Both the position numbers and the translations under genes were made by a program. Below are positions 44,237 to 52,477 of a stretch of 64,000 bases of DNA, piece by piece. Numbering within the stretch: position 1 is the stretch's first letter; every line of letters begins with the position of its first letter. The stretch lies in contig NZ_JABMKX010000021.1 in the NCBI RefSeq assembly GCF_013204885.1, positions 37,256-101,255 on the forward strand, given 5' to 3'. Under the pieces are notes generated by a model that was not told the DNA's origin, made no database searches, and saw only the letters and a program-made list of their open reading frames with translations. Source of the stretch: Paenibacillus tritici (GTDB lineage: Bacteria > Bacillota > Bacilli > Paenibacillales > Paenibacillaceae).

Positions 44237-45427
44237 TCATACAACTACTTCGTCCAGATAGTCCACGACCCGGCCGATTTCCCGGCCTTCCGCTTCATCT
44301 ACTGCAAACAGCCGCCACTCCTCCCGGCTGCGGCCCACCAGAATGGCTGGCTGGCCGGGTGCCAGACTGCAGCGCGAGGCCAGCTTATCTTCCCAGTCAT
44401 AATATAGCTCGAAGCCGGGAACCGTCTGCCCGGTCTTCTCCTTTACGAATTCATGGGTAATGAAGTGCGGCAATTGTCCTACTCTTGCGATCAGCGCACA
44501 GGCGGCCTTGCCGCCGAACTGCTGCTCCAGCTGCTCCAGCAGCGGCCCGCAGCGGACGCTGGCCTGCTGGTCGCCGATGACGAAGATGCGCGGCCGCTCC
44601 GCTGCCAGCTCACCGAGTGCGATCTCTTCATCCTTGACGTTCTGCACAGTGAAGGCAGACCAAGGATCAGCCTGCATCCCGTGTTCCCGACTCTGCTCCA
44701 TAGGGTCCTGCTCCATAGGGTCCTGCCCCCCGCTTCCCTGCCCTTGCCCTGCCCCCGACTGCCCGGGAAGGTCGAAGTAAGAGAATCCCAAGGAGGAGGC
44801 CACCCGCATCCCGACCGCCCGGGCCATCATCTTGGCCTCTTCCGCCTCTTCAATCGGTTTGCTCCAGGAGCGCTTGCGGATGCCTGGCTGGCCGTCATAT
44901 TCAATCAGACTGATGCCTGCGCTGGCGATCATCGACAGCTTAATCGCCGTGAAGCAAGGCATCAGCGAAGCCAGTGCCCATTCATGCCCCGGACCTGCTG
45001 CGACAACAATCTGTCCGGCTACCTTGCCCGTGAACGCTTTGCCCTTCACCCCGGCAACCCGGTCATAATTGTAATACTCGAAGTCCAGATCCTCGTCGCT
45101 GCAAGGCTCGCAGCGGTCAATCCAGTTCTTCCAGACGGCCGGAAGCGAGAGCGCATAGACCGGGGAGGCGAAGACGAACCCGTCCGCCTCCTTCAGCTTG
45201 TCATACAGCTCCGTCAACTGGTCCTCCGGGTCCTTCAGCAGGTGGCAGTGCTTGCCGTTCATGCAGTTGCCGCAGCCGTCACAGGGCAGAATGTTGTAAT
45301 CATTCAGCCGCAGCAGCTCCGTCTGCACCCCCTGCTCCGCTGCAGCTTCAAGCGCAACGGAGAGCAGATATTCGCTGGAGCTGTGATGCTTCTTCATGGA
45401 CCCGGCAAGCCCGATGATCTTCTTCAT
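44237..45427 (-). CDS. NADPH-dependent FMN reductase with C-terminal extension
   Basis: The protein has 396 residues. The first 190 residues are a flavodoxin-fold reductase (IIGLAGSMKKHHSSSEYLL) with a CDGCGNCMNGKHC cluster as seen in iron-sulfur flavoproteins. A Gly/Gln-rich linker with a direct DPMEQ repeat leads to about 120 extra residues that I do not recognise. It could feed electrons to the Fe-S enzymes of the operon. Its ATG overlaps the upstream U32 gene stop. Confidence 0.82.
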   Translation of the reverse strand: MKKIIGLAGSMKKHHSSSEYLLSVALEAAAEQGVQTELLRLNDYNILPCDGCGNCMNGKHCHLLKDPEDQLTELYDKLKEADGFVFASPVYALSLPAVWKNWIDRCEPCSDEDLDFEYYNYDRVAGVKGKAFTGKVAGQIVVAAGPGHEWALASLMPCFTAIKLSMIASAGISLIEYDGQPGIRKRSWSKPIEEAEEAKMMARAVGMRVASSLGFSYFDLPGQSGAGQGQGSGGQDPMEQDPMEQSREHGMQADPWSAFTVQNVKDEEIALGELAAERPRIFVIGDQQASVRCGPLLEQLEQQFGGKAACALIARVGQLPHFITHEFVKEKTGQTVPGFELYYDWEDKLASRCSLAPGQPAILVGRSREEWRLFAVDEAEGREIGRVVDYLDEVVV

Positions 45428-46863
45428 CCGGCTGCCTCCTCTAAGTCCAGCTCAGCCGTATCGAACCCCAGCGCCCGCAGATCGCTAAGCGCGAACATCC
45501 GGAAGTCGGCCGGGGTACACAGCACATTGGCTTTGGCTACATCATATCGGGAGACCTGGCCTGTTCCGCGTGCTGCGGCAAGCTCCTCCGCCTTCTTCCG
45601 AATCTCGGTACTTGCCATATCGCGGATGAACTCGGGCTTACGCGCAACAATCCCTTCATAGAGGCTCTGGCCCTCCGCTGTCCAGGTTACCGCCGCTGCT
45701 GCACCAGAATCGAAGAAGGTGCCTGAAGCCAGCGCCTGAAACAGCTGCTCGAACTCCGCCAGAGTAGCCTCACCCGGCTTCGCCACCTGAACGGTACGGC
45801 TGGCCCATTCGGCACAATACCCGCATTTGTCGCAGTCCATCCGGTCGCAGCGCTTGGAACGGAAGCCTTCCAGGAAGCCGTCCAGGCTCTCATTGTCGAT
45901 GCTTGCCTGGAAGCTGAACAGCAGGCTGTAGACCTGCCGCATTTTCTCAGACGGCGCGAACTCCTCCTTGATATTCTTCGAGAAGTTGGGCATTTCGAAA
46001 TCGGCCTCCGCCATCCGCGAATTCAGCAGACTAAGCAGGTTGCCCTCATACTTGCGCCGGGAGTAGGACTCAGCCGTAGCTGCAATCTTCTCCGTGGTCT
46101 TCATGCGCTCGGTCAGCTTGAACTTGTGATAGCCCAGCTCCTCATAGAGATACATGTCTTCCGGACGAATCCACTGCGACTTCAGCAGCTCTTCGGGATG
46201 CTGGAGCTTGCGCTCCGTGCAGCGCAGCATGTAATAATCCAGCGCGAAGCCATCGGTTACATGGTTGCACTGCGAGGCATGGCTCTGGAAGTTCGCATGA
46301 TTGTGGCGCATCGGGCAATCCAGCAGACAGTCATTGGTCGCAATGAGCTGATAATCGAGCCGGGTATTCTTGCGCAGGCTCTCCAGGAAGGCGAAGTCAC
46401 GGTTCCGGCTCTCGGGCAGGGTAACTTCGCTGACACCTTTTTCTTCAAAATACTGCGCCTGTCTCAGCGTGTTGACGTTCGCAAAGGTAGACAGGCTGAT
46501 CTTGACATCCGGCAGCGCGGTGCGCACCATATCAATCAGCATGGGGAGGGACACCGTCACGTATTCCGGCTGCAGGGTACCGATCCATTCCAGCAGCTCG
46601 CGCAGACGGTAATGGAAGTCCTTGGTGGTCTCCAGGTTATCCAGACAAGTGGCATTCAGCAGATAGTTGAACTTGAACCCGTAGGCGTGAAGGAGCTTCA
46701 CATGCTCCTCCACTCTTGCCCGGTCTATCGTTGGCAGCGCAAAGGTCGGCCGGCCCCCGCCCACCAGATCAGAGGATAATTTGCCATAGAATACATCAAC
46801 ATGCGAATCCTGCAGCAGCAGAGGTAACCGGTCATCGAAATTGGTGCCGACAGACAGCTTCAT
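45424..46863 (-). CDS. U32-peptidase-like Fe-S protein
   Basis: This 479-residue TIM-barrel protein belongs to the U32 family (FALPTIDRARVEEHVKLLHAYG; VTVSLPMLIDMV). Cysteines at about 179, 183, 199 and 215 (CLLDCPMRH and beyond) match the U32 pattern that holds a [4Fe-4S] cluster in UbiU/UbiV. A second cluster (CDRMDCDKCGYC) lies near 340. Characterised U32 proteins hydroxylate ubiquinone precursors or rRNA without oxygen, so a hydroxylation role here is a reasonable inference. Its ATG overlaps the upstream stop (TGATG). Confidence 0.82.
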   Translation of the reverse strand: MKLSVGTNFDDRLPLLLQDSHVDVFYGKLSSDLVGGGRPTFALPTIDRARVEEHVKLLHAYGFKFNYLLNATCLDNLETTKDFHYRLRELLEWIGTLQPEYVTVSLPMLIDMVRTALPDVKISLSTFANVNTLRQAQYFEEKGVSEVTLPESRNRDFAFLESLRKNTRLDYQLIATNDCLLDCPMRHNHANFQSHASQCNHVTDGFALDYYMLRCTERKLQHPEELLKSQWIRPEDMYLYEELGYHKFKLTERMKTTEKIAATAESYSRRKYEGNLLSLLNSRMAEADFEMPNFSKNIKEEFAPSEKMRQVYSLLFSFQASIDNESLDGFLEGFRSKRCDRMDCDKCGYCAEWASRTVQVAKPGEATLAEFEQLFQALASGTFFDSGAAAAVTWTAEGQSLYEGIVARKPEFIRDMASTEIRKKAEELAAARGTGQVSRYDVAKANVLCTPADFRMFALSDLRALGFDTAELDLEEAAG

Positions 46864-48239
46864 CACTTCAGCTCCTCCCCGGCAGCTTCGGCCGGTTTTT
46901 GCCCGCGTGCCAGCTTCACACGGCTCTCGAACGTCTGCTGGTTCGCCTCTGAGAAGAACTCCTTACATACATTGTTGCCCCAGACAATGCCCTTGGCGGA
47001 CAGGCGGATCTCGTGCTCATCCGTCTCCAGCAGACCTCTGGCTACCAGGTCGTCGATCGTCTTACCAAAGATCTCTTCCGGCTGGTAGCCGAACATGCCG
47101 GTGAAATCCTCCCGCTTCACCGCCAGCATCCGCAGACCCTTGGCCATCATTCCGTGCATCGCTTCCAGATCATCCGCCTGGCTGGCAATGAAGACGGACA
47201 GGAACTGCTGCTGAAGCCGGTCACTGTACTCCTGGATATCACCCTGATTGATATACATCAGCTTGTTGACATAACCGAAGGCCGCCGGGCCGTGCGCGAA
47301 CAGATCCTTCTGCTGGGTATAGTACAAGAGGACATGCCGGTCCTCGAAGCCCGGCTTGGCGAAATCCCACACGCTGTACTGGACATACCCCTCTTCCTGG
47401 AGCAGCCGCTTGGCCTCCAGATACATATCTACTTCCAGCTCGACACTGCCGGTAGGCGGAATCTTGCCTTCCTTGATCATTTTGAACAGGGCCGTAAACG
47501 GCACTACACACAGAGAGAATACCGTGATATGGTCAATTCCCAGCCGCACGGCCGTTCTTACATCCTCCAGCCATTCCTCCATGGTCTGCTCGGGCAGATT
47601 GTACATCAGATCAATGCCGATATTCTCGAAGCCCGCTTCCTTCGCTTCATTCAGCACCTCGAAGGCCCGGTGTGAATCGTGACTCATCCGCAGATGGTGC
47701 CCCATCTTATCATTGAAGGTCTGTATCCCAATGCTGATCCGGTTCGCTCCCTGGGCGCGGATGGCCTGCATTTTCTCCAGCGTCAAGGTTGCCGGGCTTC
47801 CTTCAAATGAGATTTGCGCATCCGGTGTCACCCGGTAATTCGCCTGGACACTCTTCAGCATCTCTACCATTCTCTCAGCAGACAGAGCCGACGGCGTACC
47901 GCCCCCGAAGGTCACTGCGCTGATTGTGGACTGGGAGCCATACGGTGAAGAGGCATAGATGCCGATTTCGGCCTTGACCGCCTCCATGTACTGCTCCACC
48001 TGATTTTCCTGGTAAGCCATCTTATTGAAGGGACAGAAGATGCAGACGGAGGCGCAGAAAGGAACATGCACATAGACGGCACCCACATTATCCGCCGGAG
48101 GCGGGCCGCCAAGGCCCATCCGTCCATAAATGTCAGCCGGGGCAACCTCGGTCACCGGATTGGGATAGTGGGACACACAGATCGGGTCTCTATGGGGATA
48201 CACGTTGTAGAATGGCTCATAGGATGTTTTAACTGCCAT
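46863..48239 (-). CDS. HemN/HemW-like radical SAM protein 2
   Basis: The protein has 458 residues. The N-terminal RDPICVSHYPNPVTE segment is shared with its paralogue at 48564. The Fe-S motif CASVCIFC (Cys62, Cys66, Cys69), FGGGTPS, IGIQTFND and the C-terminal VWGNNVCKEFF motif are present. The ATG at 48239 lies inside the 3' end of the upstream decarboxylase-like gene. Confidence 0.85.
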   Translation of the reverse strand: MAVKTSYEPFYNVYPHRDPICVSHYPNPVTEVAPADIYGRMGLGGPPPADNVGAVYVHVPFCASVCIFCPFNKMAYQENQVEQYMEAVKAEIGIYASSPYGSQSTISAVTFGGGTPSALSAERMVEMLKSVQANYRVTPDAQISFEGSPATLTLEKMQAIRAQGANRISIGIQTFNDKMGHHLRMSHDSHRAFEVLNEAKEAGFENIGIDLMYNLPEQTMEEWLEDVRTAVRLGIDHITVFSLCVVPFTALFKMIKEGKIPPTGSVELEVDMYLEAKRLLQEEGYVQYSVWDFAKPGFEDRHVLLYYTQQKDLFAHGPAAFGYVNKLMYINQGDIQEYSDRLQQQFLSVFIASQADDLEAMHGMMAKGLRMLAVKREDFTGMFGYQPEEIFGKTIDDLVARGLLETDEHEIRLSAKGIVWGNNVCKEFFSEANQQTFESRVKLARGQKPAEAAGEELK

Positions 48240-48546
48240 GGTGGACACCCCGCTTCGATTCCAGCGCCGTCATTGCCGCAGCCAGACCGGAGGATACAGC
48301 CTCAATGCCCGCCACAGGCAGACAATTCATCACCGTCTCCGTTACTTCCTCAGCAGTTGCTCCCATCTCGTAAGCCTTCAGCGCATGCAGCCGGATGCCG
48401 AAGGGAGAACGGTCTGTCACTACACAAGCCAGGCGGATCAATTCCCGCACCTTCGGCTCAAGCGTCCCCGTGTCCTCAATTGACTTGCACATGCTATCAA
48501 AAGCGGTACCCACCCTGGGATTAACTCTCATCAACATATCGCTCAT
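48229..48546 (-). CDS. Carboxymuconolactone-decarboxylase-like protein
   Basis: A 105-residue protein of the CMD/AhpD superfamily (LEPKVRELIRLACVVTDRSPFGIRLHALKAYEMGATAEEV). The usual CxxC redox pair is reduced to one cysteine (Cys41); the His of the signature is kept. So it may have a binding or non-redox role. It overlaps the next gene. Confidence 0.78.
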   Translation of the reverse strand: MSDMLMRVNPRVGTAFDSMCKSIEDTGTLEPKVRELIRLACVVTDRSPFGIRLHALKAYEMGATAEEVTETVMNCLPVAGIEAVSSGLAAAMTALESKRGVHHGS

Positions 48547-48563
48547 TAGCTATACCCTCCTTG

Positions 48564-49919
48564 TCATTTTACCGAATGTACCGGACGCCCTTTGGCCAGC
48601 TTCATCCGGTGCTGTAGCCCGTAATCCGCATACTTCGCGGAGAAAAATTGCTTGCTGACATTATTGCCCCATATAATTCCGTCATCAGTCAGCCGAATCC
48701 CTTCGGCATCCTGAATCAGCAGCCCGTCCTGCACCAGACGCTCAATCGTATCCGGGAACAGCTGCTCCGGCTCCTGCCCGAACATCCGTACGAACTCAGC
48801 ACGGTTAACGGACAGCATCCGCAAGCCTTTGGCCATCGCTCCGTGCGCCAGTTCCAGCTCGTCAGCCTTCTCCCCGCAATTGACCGGCAGCAGCCCGTCC
48901 TGCACACGGGTCATATATTCATTCAGATTCCCGCTGTTAATATACATATAGCCGTTGATGATTCCGAAGGCAGCCGCACCGATCCCGATCATATGCGCCT
49001 GCTCCGAGAAGTACAGGGTAGCGTGGCGGTCCGTCTTGCCCGGCTTGGCGAAATCAATCACACTGTACTGGACATATCCCGCTTCCAGCAGCATCTCCTT
49101 GGCAATGGTATACAGCTCGATCTCCCTGTAGACATCTCCGATCCCCGGAATCTTCCCGTCAGCGATACGCGAGGCAATCTGGGTATGCGGCACCACACAG
49201 AACGAAATTACGCAGATATGGTCGATCTCCTGCTCGATAGAGGTGAGGATGTCCGCCCGCCACTGATCCAGCGTCTGACCCGGCAGATTGTACATCAGAT
49301 CAATCCCGATATTGTCGATTCCGCAGCTTCGGGCATTCTTCACCAGCTCAAAGGAATCCTCGACACTATGGTACAGCCCCAGCAGCCCGGCAAGCTCCTC
49401 CTGAAAGGTCTGCACCCCTACGCTAATCCGGTTCAGTCCCTGCAGGGATAAGGCTTCCAGCTTGTCTGCCGTGAAATTCCGCGGGTTGCCTTCGATGAAG
49501 ATCATGGCATCCTCCTCAACATGAAAGGCTTGCTTCATGTATTGCAGAATGCCGGTCAGCTCTTCCGTGGAGAGGCAGGAAGGAGTACCGCCGCCGAGAT
49601 TAATGGAAGAGACTGTAATGCTGCCGCCAAACGGCGTAGCCGCATATCTGTCGATCTCCTTGCGGACTGCCGCCAGATAATCATCCACCTGATCCTGCCG
49701 CTTCAGATAACGGTTGAACGGGCAGAACGAGCAGGTGGCATCACAAAAGGGAATGTGCAGATACAAGGCCGTCGGCGTATCTTTGGTATTCATCTGCTCA
49801 AGCTCCATCAGCGACCTTACTTCAGACTCTTCGTGCTGAGAGACAGGCACCGGATAATGAGAGACACAGATTGAATCTCTCTCCTTGAACAATTCAACAT
49901 ATTGCTTCGCTCTGCTCAT
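48564..49919 (-). CDS. HemN/HemW-like radical SAM protein 1
   Basis: The protein has 451 residues. The N-terminal RDSICVSHYPVPVSQ segment, Fe-S motif CDATCSFC (Cys59, Cys63, Cys66), LGGGTPS, VGVQTFQE and C-terminal IWGNNVSKQFF mark it as a close paralogue of two other proteins in the operon. The ATG at 49919 follows AAGGGGGA; the longer reading from 49964 is unnecessary. Confidence 0.85.
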   Translation of the reverse strand: MSRAKQYVELFKERDSICVSHYPVPVSQHEESEVRSLMELEQMNTKDTPTALYLHIPFCDATCSFCPFNRYLKRQDQVDDYLAAVRKEIDRYAATPFGGSITVSSINLGGGTPSCLSTEELTGILQYMKQAFHVEEDAMIFIEGNPRNFTADKLEALSLQGLNRISVGVQTFQEELAGLLGLYHSVEDSFELVKNARSCGIDNIGIDLMYNLPGQTLDQWRADILTSIEQEIDHICVISFCVVPHTQIASRIADGKIPGIGDVYREIELYTIAKEMLLEAGYVQYSVIDFAKPGKTDRHATLYFSEQAHMIGIGAAAFGIINGYMYINSGNLNEYMTRVQDGLLPVNCGEKADELELAHGAMAKGLRMLSVNRAEFVRMFGQEPEQLFPDTIERLVQDGLLIQDAEGIRLTDDGIIWGNNVSKQFFSAKYADYGLQHRMKLAKGRPVHSVK

Positions 49920-49935
49920 ATGGAGCGGTCCCCCT

Positions 49936-50244
49936 TCATTTGGATTGCAGCATCCGGCCCGCATATGGGGAATCTTCGGACGGCTCCACCGGGATGCGGC
50001 GGATCTCCATGGTCATCTGGTTGCGCATATCCGGGCAAGCCGAGTGTACAATATTGCCCTCAGGGTCCCACGGCAGCTTCGCATCCATGTTCAGCGCCAG
50101 CAGCATAGGGAAGACCGCATGAAATGCCGTTCCGCAGAGATTGCCTGCATTCAGCGGGGAGACCTTCATAATATCCCCTTCTTTGTGCCCTGCCCGGCAA
50201 TGCCCTTTAACGCCCGTTACCTTAAGTTCAAATTCATAATTCAT
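49936..50244 (-). CDS. TIGR04076 family protein
   Basis: The protein has 102 residues. The pattern KGHCRAGHKEGDI, NLCGTAFHAVFPMLLAL and ACPDMRNQMTMEIRR matches TIGR04076, a family of unknown function often found in biosynthetic contexts. Three conserved cysteines suggest metal or redox chemistry. The ATG at 50244 follows GAGGAGGGTT. Confidence 0.78.
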   Translation of the reverse strand: MNYEFELKVTGVKGHCRAGHKEGDIMKVSPLNAGNLCGTAFHAVFPMLLALNMDAKLPWDPEGNIVHSACPDMRNQMTMEIRRIPVEPSEDSPYAGRMLQSK

Positions 50245-50298
50245 TCGTAAACCCTCCTCATTGGATTGTGTGATTCGTTTCACTTAATTAGCCATACG

Positions 50299-51060
50299 CT
50301 ACTCAACAATCGCCACTGCACGGACCCAAGCCGCCCCGGCCGCTCTGATCTTAACCGGAAAACAAGCCACCTTGAAGCCGTACGGAACCGGAATCTGCTC
50401 CAGATTCGCCAGGCGCTCCATATGGCAGTAGGTCTGCTCCCTTCCCCAGAAATGGGCCGGAAACAGATAGGCGTTATCGCCCGTCCGCTTATAATCGCCG
50501 ATCATATTCTTGAACGGCCGGTCGAACCCGTAGCTGTCAATGCCCATCACCTTGATGCCCTGCCCGGTCAGATATTGCGTGGCCTCCCGGCTCATCCCCG
50601 GGTAATCCGTAAGATACCGGGGTGTACCCCAATGCCGGTCCGCACCTGTACGGATCAGCACAATATCCAGCGGCTTTAGCTTGTATCCGATCCGCTCAAG
50701 CGCCTGCTCAATATCCGGCTGCTCAATCGCTTCCCCCGCTTGTATATGCGTGACATCCAATACCACGCCGTCGCCGTAGCACCATTCAAGCGGCACCTGA
50801 TCAATGGACGCTGCCGGCTTGCCTTCGCTCATGGAGCCGAAATGCAGCGGGGCATCGAAATGTGTCCCTGTATGCGTGGAAGCGGTGATCATCTCCATGT
50901 TCAGGAACTCTTCGCCGGGGAAGTCCTTGCGGCTTCCGTCGAACTGGCGGGCAAAGCGGTCTGCCCCCTCCTTATGGCCGGTCTGCTCGAACCCGTACGG
51001 GGCCAGCTCGCCCGGATTCTCCTCCATATGCACACTTAGATCAATGAATTGATATGTCAT
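50299..51060 (-). CDS. Cyclase/kynurenine-formamidase-like metal hydrolase
   Basis: A 253-residue member of the metal-dependent cyclase family with the signature HTGTHFDAPLHF (metal ligands) near 62-73. Members hydrolyse or cyclise acylated substrates. In a polyketide operon it may act on an intermediate ring or ester. It lies eight bases downstream of the amidohydrolase gene. Confidence 0.86.
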   Translation of the reverse strand: MTYQFIDLSVHMEENPGELAPYGFEQTGHKEGADRFARQFDGSRKDFPGEEFLNMEMITASTHTGTHFDAPLHFGSMSEGKPAASIDQVPLEWCYGDGVVLDVTHIQAGEAIEQPDIEQALERIGYKLKPLDIVLIRTGADRHWGTPRYLTDYPGMSREATQYLTGQGIKVMGIDSYGFDRPFKNMIGDYKRTGDNAYLFPAHFWGREQTYCHMERLANLEQIPVPYGFKVACFPVKIRAAGAAWVRAVAIVE

Positions 51061-51068
51061 GCCCTCAC

Positions 51069-52034
51069 CTACTTCATAATTCTGAGTGCGTTCAGTCCCA
51101 GGATGTTCTGGACATCCTCCTTCTTGATCTCCTTCACCCCCATCATCAGCTTCATGGGCAGCGGAATGGCTACCTTCTGCATATAATTCAGCACTTCGGC
51201 GATGTTCGGCGTGACCGTCCAGTCCGAGCCCCAGAGGATCTTATGGCTGCCGCAGACCGAGATCATCTTGGCCAGCTCCATGCGGAACACCTTGGGATTG
51301 TTGTGAATGAGGATGTTGGCTACGGCCGTAATGGTCACATACATATTGTCGTGCCTGCCCACCATGTAATAGCACAGGTCATTCCAGGGATGGCCCATAT
51401 GCTCCACAATCAAGGTCAGGTTAGGAAAATCCACCGCAACATCATCGAGCAGAATCGGGTAGTTATGCTTCATCCGAAAAATACTGCCCGGCGTAATCCC
51501 CGTATGCACGCTTACCGGAATTCCCAGCTCGCTGCACCGTTCATACAGCGGGTACAGCAGCTCCCGGTCGTTCAGGACGAAGCCCCCGTAATCATTGGGG
51601 TTCAGCTTGAAGCCCTGCATGCCGAGCGTATTAATGGCGTAATCCAGATCGACCAGCGCTTCCTTCCCCTTATAGGGATTGACGCTGGCGAAGCCGCGCA
51701 GCTTGTCGGGATGCGCTCGGACCGCTTCAGCGATTTTCTCATTGGACAGCACCTCATAGCCGTACACATCCTCGAAGCTAAGCTGATGAACCCAGCTCAT
51801 CGCGATTTGATTCTCGGCCATACAGGCCAGATAATCCTCCAGCAGATTGTTGTCATCGACGAATCCGTCCTGAGCCGCACCTACCATTTTCTTCAAGTAC
51901 TGCAGATCGTCGAATCCTCTTTGCTTCTTGTAATCCGGGACGGTTCCGGCTCCAGCCAGACTAAGCTCCAGACTCTTATTCTCCTTGACGGCGAAATGGG
52001 CATGAGTATCTACAATAACAAGATTGCTTTTCAC
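51069..52034 (-). CDS. Amidohydrolase family protein (ACMSD-like)
   Basis: This 321-residue TIM-barrel protein starts with DTHAHF (metal ligands), has SVHTGITPG, LIVEHMGHPWND and a LWGSDW motif near the end. This is the amidohydrolase-2 type that includes decarboxylases acting on aromatic acids. A decarboxylation or hydrolysis of the aromatic polyketide is inferred. Confidence 0.86.
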   Translation of the reverse strand: MKSNLVIVDTHAHFAVKENKSLELSLAGAGTVPDYKKQRGFDDLQYLKKMVGAAQDGFVDDNNLLEDYLACMAENQIAMSWVHQLSFEDVYGYEVLSNEKIAEAVRAHPDKLRGFASVNPYKGKEALVDLDYAINTLGMQGFKLNPNDYGGFVLNDRELLYPLYERCSELGIPVSVHTGITPGSIFRMKHNYPILLDDVAVDFPNLTLIVEHMGHPWNDLCYYMVGRHDNMYVTITAVANILIHNNPKVFRMELAKMISVCGSHKILWGSDWTVTPNIAEVLNYMQKVAIPLPMKLMMGVKEIKKEDVQNILGLNALRIMK

Positions 52035-52084
52035 GTTGTTCTTCTCACCACTTTGCTTAGAATTAGCATTGCAAGCGCAGGACT

Positions 52085-52465
52085 CTAGACCTCTCTATGA
52101 CCGATCTCCGGCCTTGGGGCCAGCGGTGCCGTGGCGAAGACCAGCTCCATGTCGCCCGGCCCCTCATTAACCACGCGGTGGCGCTCTCCCTTCCTCGCAA
52201 TGAACAGGCAGTTCTCCCGAATGGAATGCGGGATATCTTCAATGAACGCCGTGCCTTGTCCCCGGACCACAAATACGGTCTCTTCGCCGTAATCATGGAG
52301 ATGCTCCTTGATCTCTTCCCCTGCCTGGAGGAGCACATGGCCCATAATTAACTGCGTGGCCCCGATCGTTGCCGGACTGGCCAGCACACGCATCTGTCCT
52401 CCCCTGGCATGAACCACCGGCACATCCTCCAATTGAACCACTGTACTCGCGTACATCTGCTTCAT
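52085..52465 (-). CDS. Cupin-domain protein
   Basis: A protein of 126 residues with a single cupin barrel (EEIKEHLHDYGEETVFVVRGQGTAF; RHRVVNEG). His and Glu positions for a metal are present. Cupins in aromatic polyketide clusters can be cyclases or oxygenases, which makes either role possible. The ATG at 52465 follows GGGAGTGCAGTG. Confidence 0.83.
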   Translation of the reverse strand: MKQMYASTVVQLEDVPVVHARGGQMRVLASPATIGATQLIMGHVLLQAGEEIKEHLHDYGEETVFVVRGQGTAFIEDIPHSIRENCLFIARKGERHRVVNEGPGDMELVFATAPLAPRPEIGHREV

Positions 52466-52477
52466 CACTGCACTCCC

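Noticed and set aside
44453..45661. 402-codon plus-strand frame over the flavin reductase gene
   Set aside because: Shadow frame produced by high GC at third positions; the minus-strand protein has clear motifs and an operon context.
39534..49919. Calling the HemN-like proteins heme biosynthesis enzymes
   Set aside because: Three copies in a PKS operon, a shared distinctive C-terminal motif and no other heme genes argue for tailoring roles; the CxxxCxxC motif alone does not prove coproporphyrinogen oxidase.
51054..52088. 344-codon plus-strand frame over the amidohydrolase
   Set aside because: Shadow of a clear amidohydrolase; no signal for initiation.
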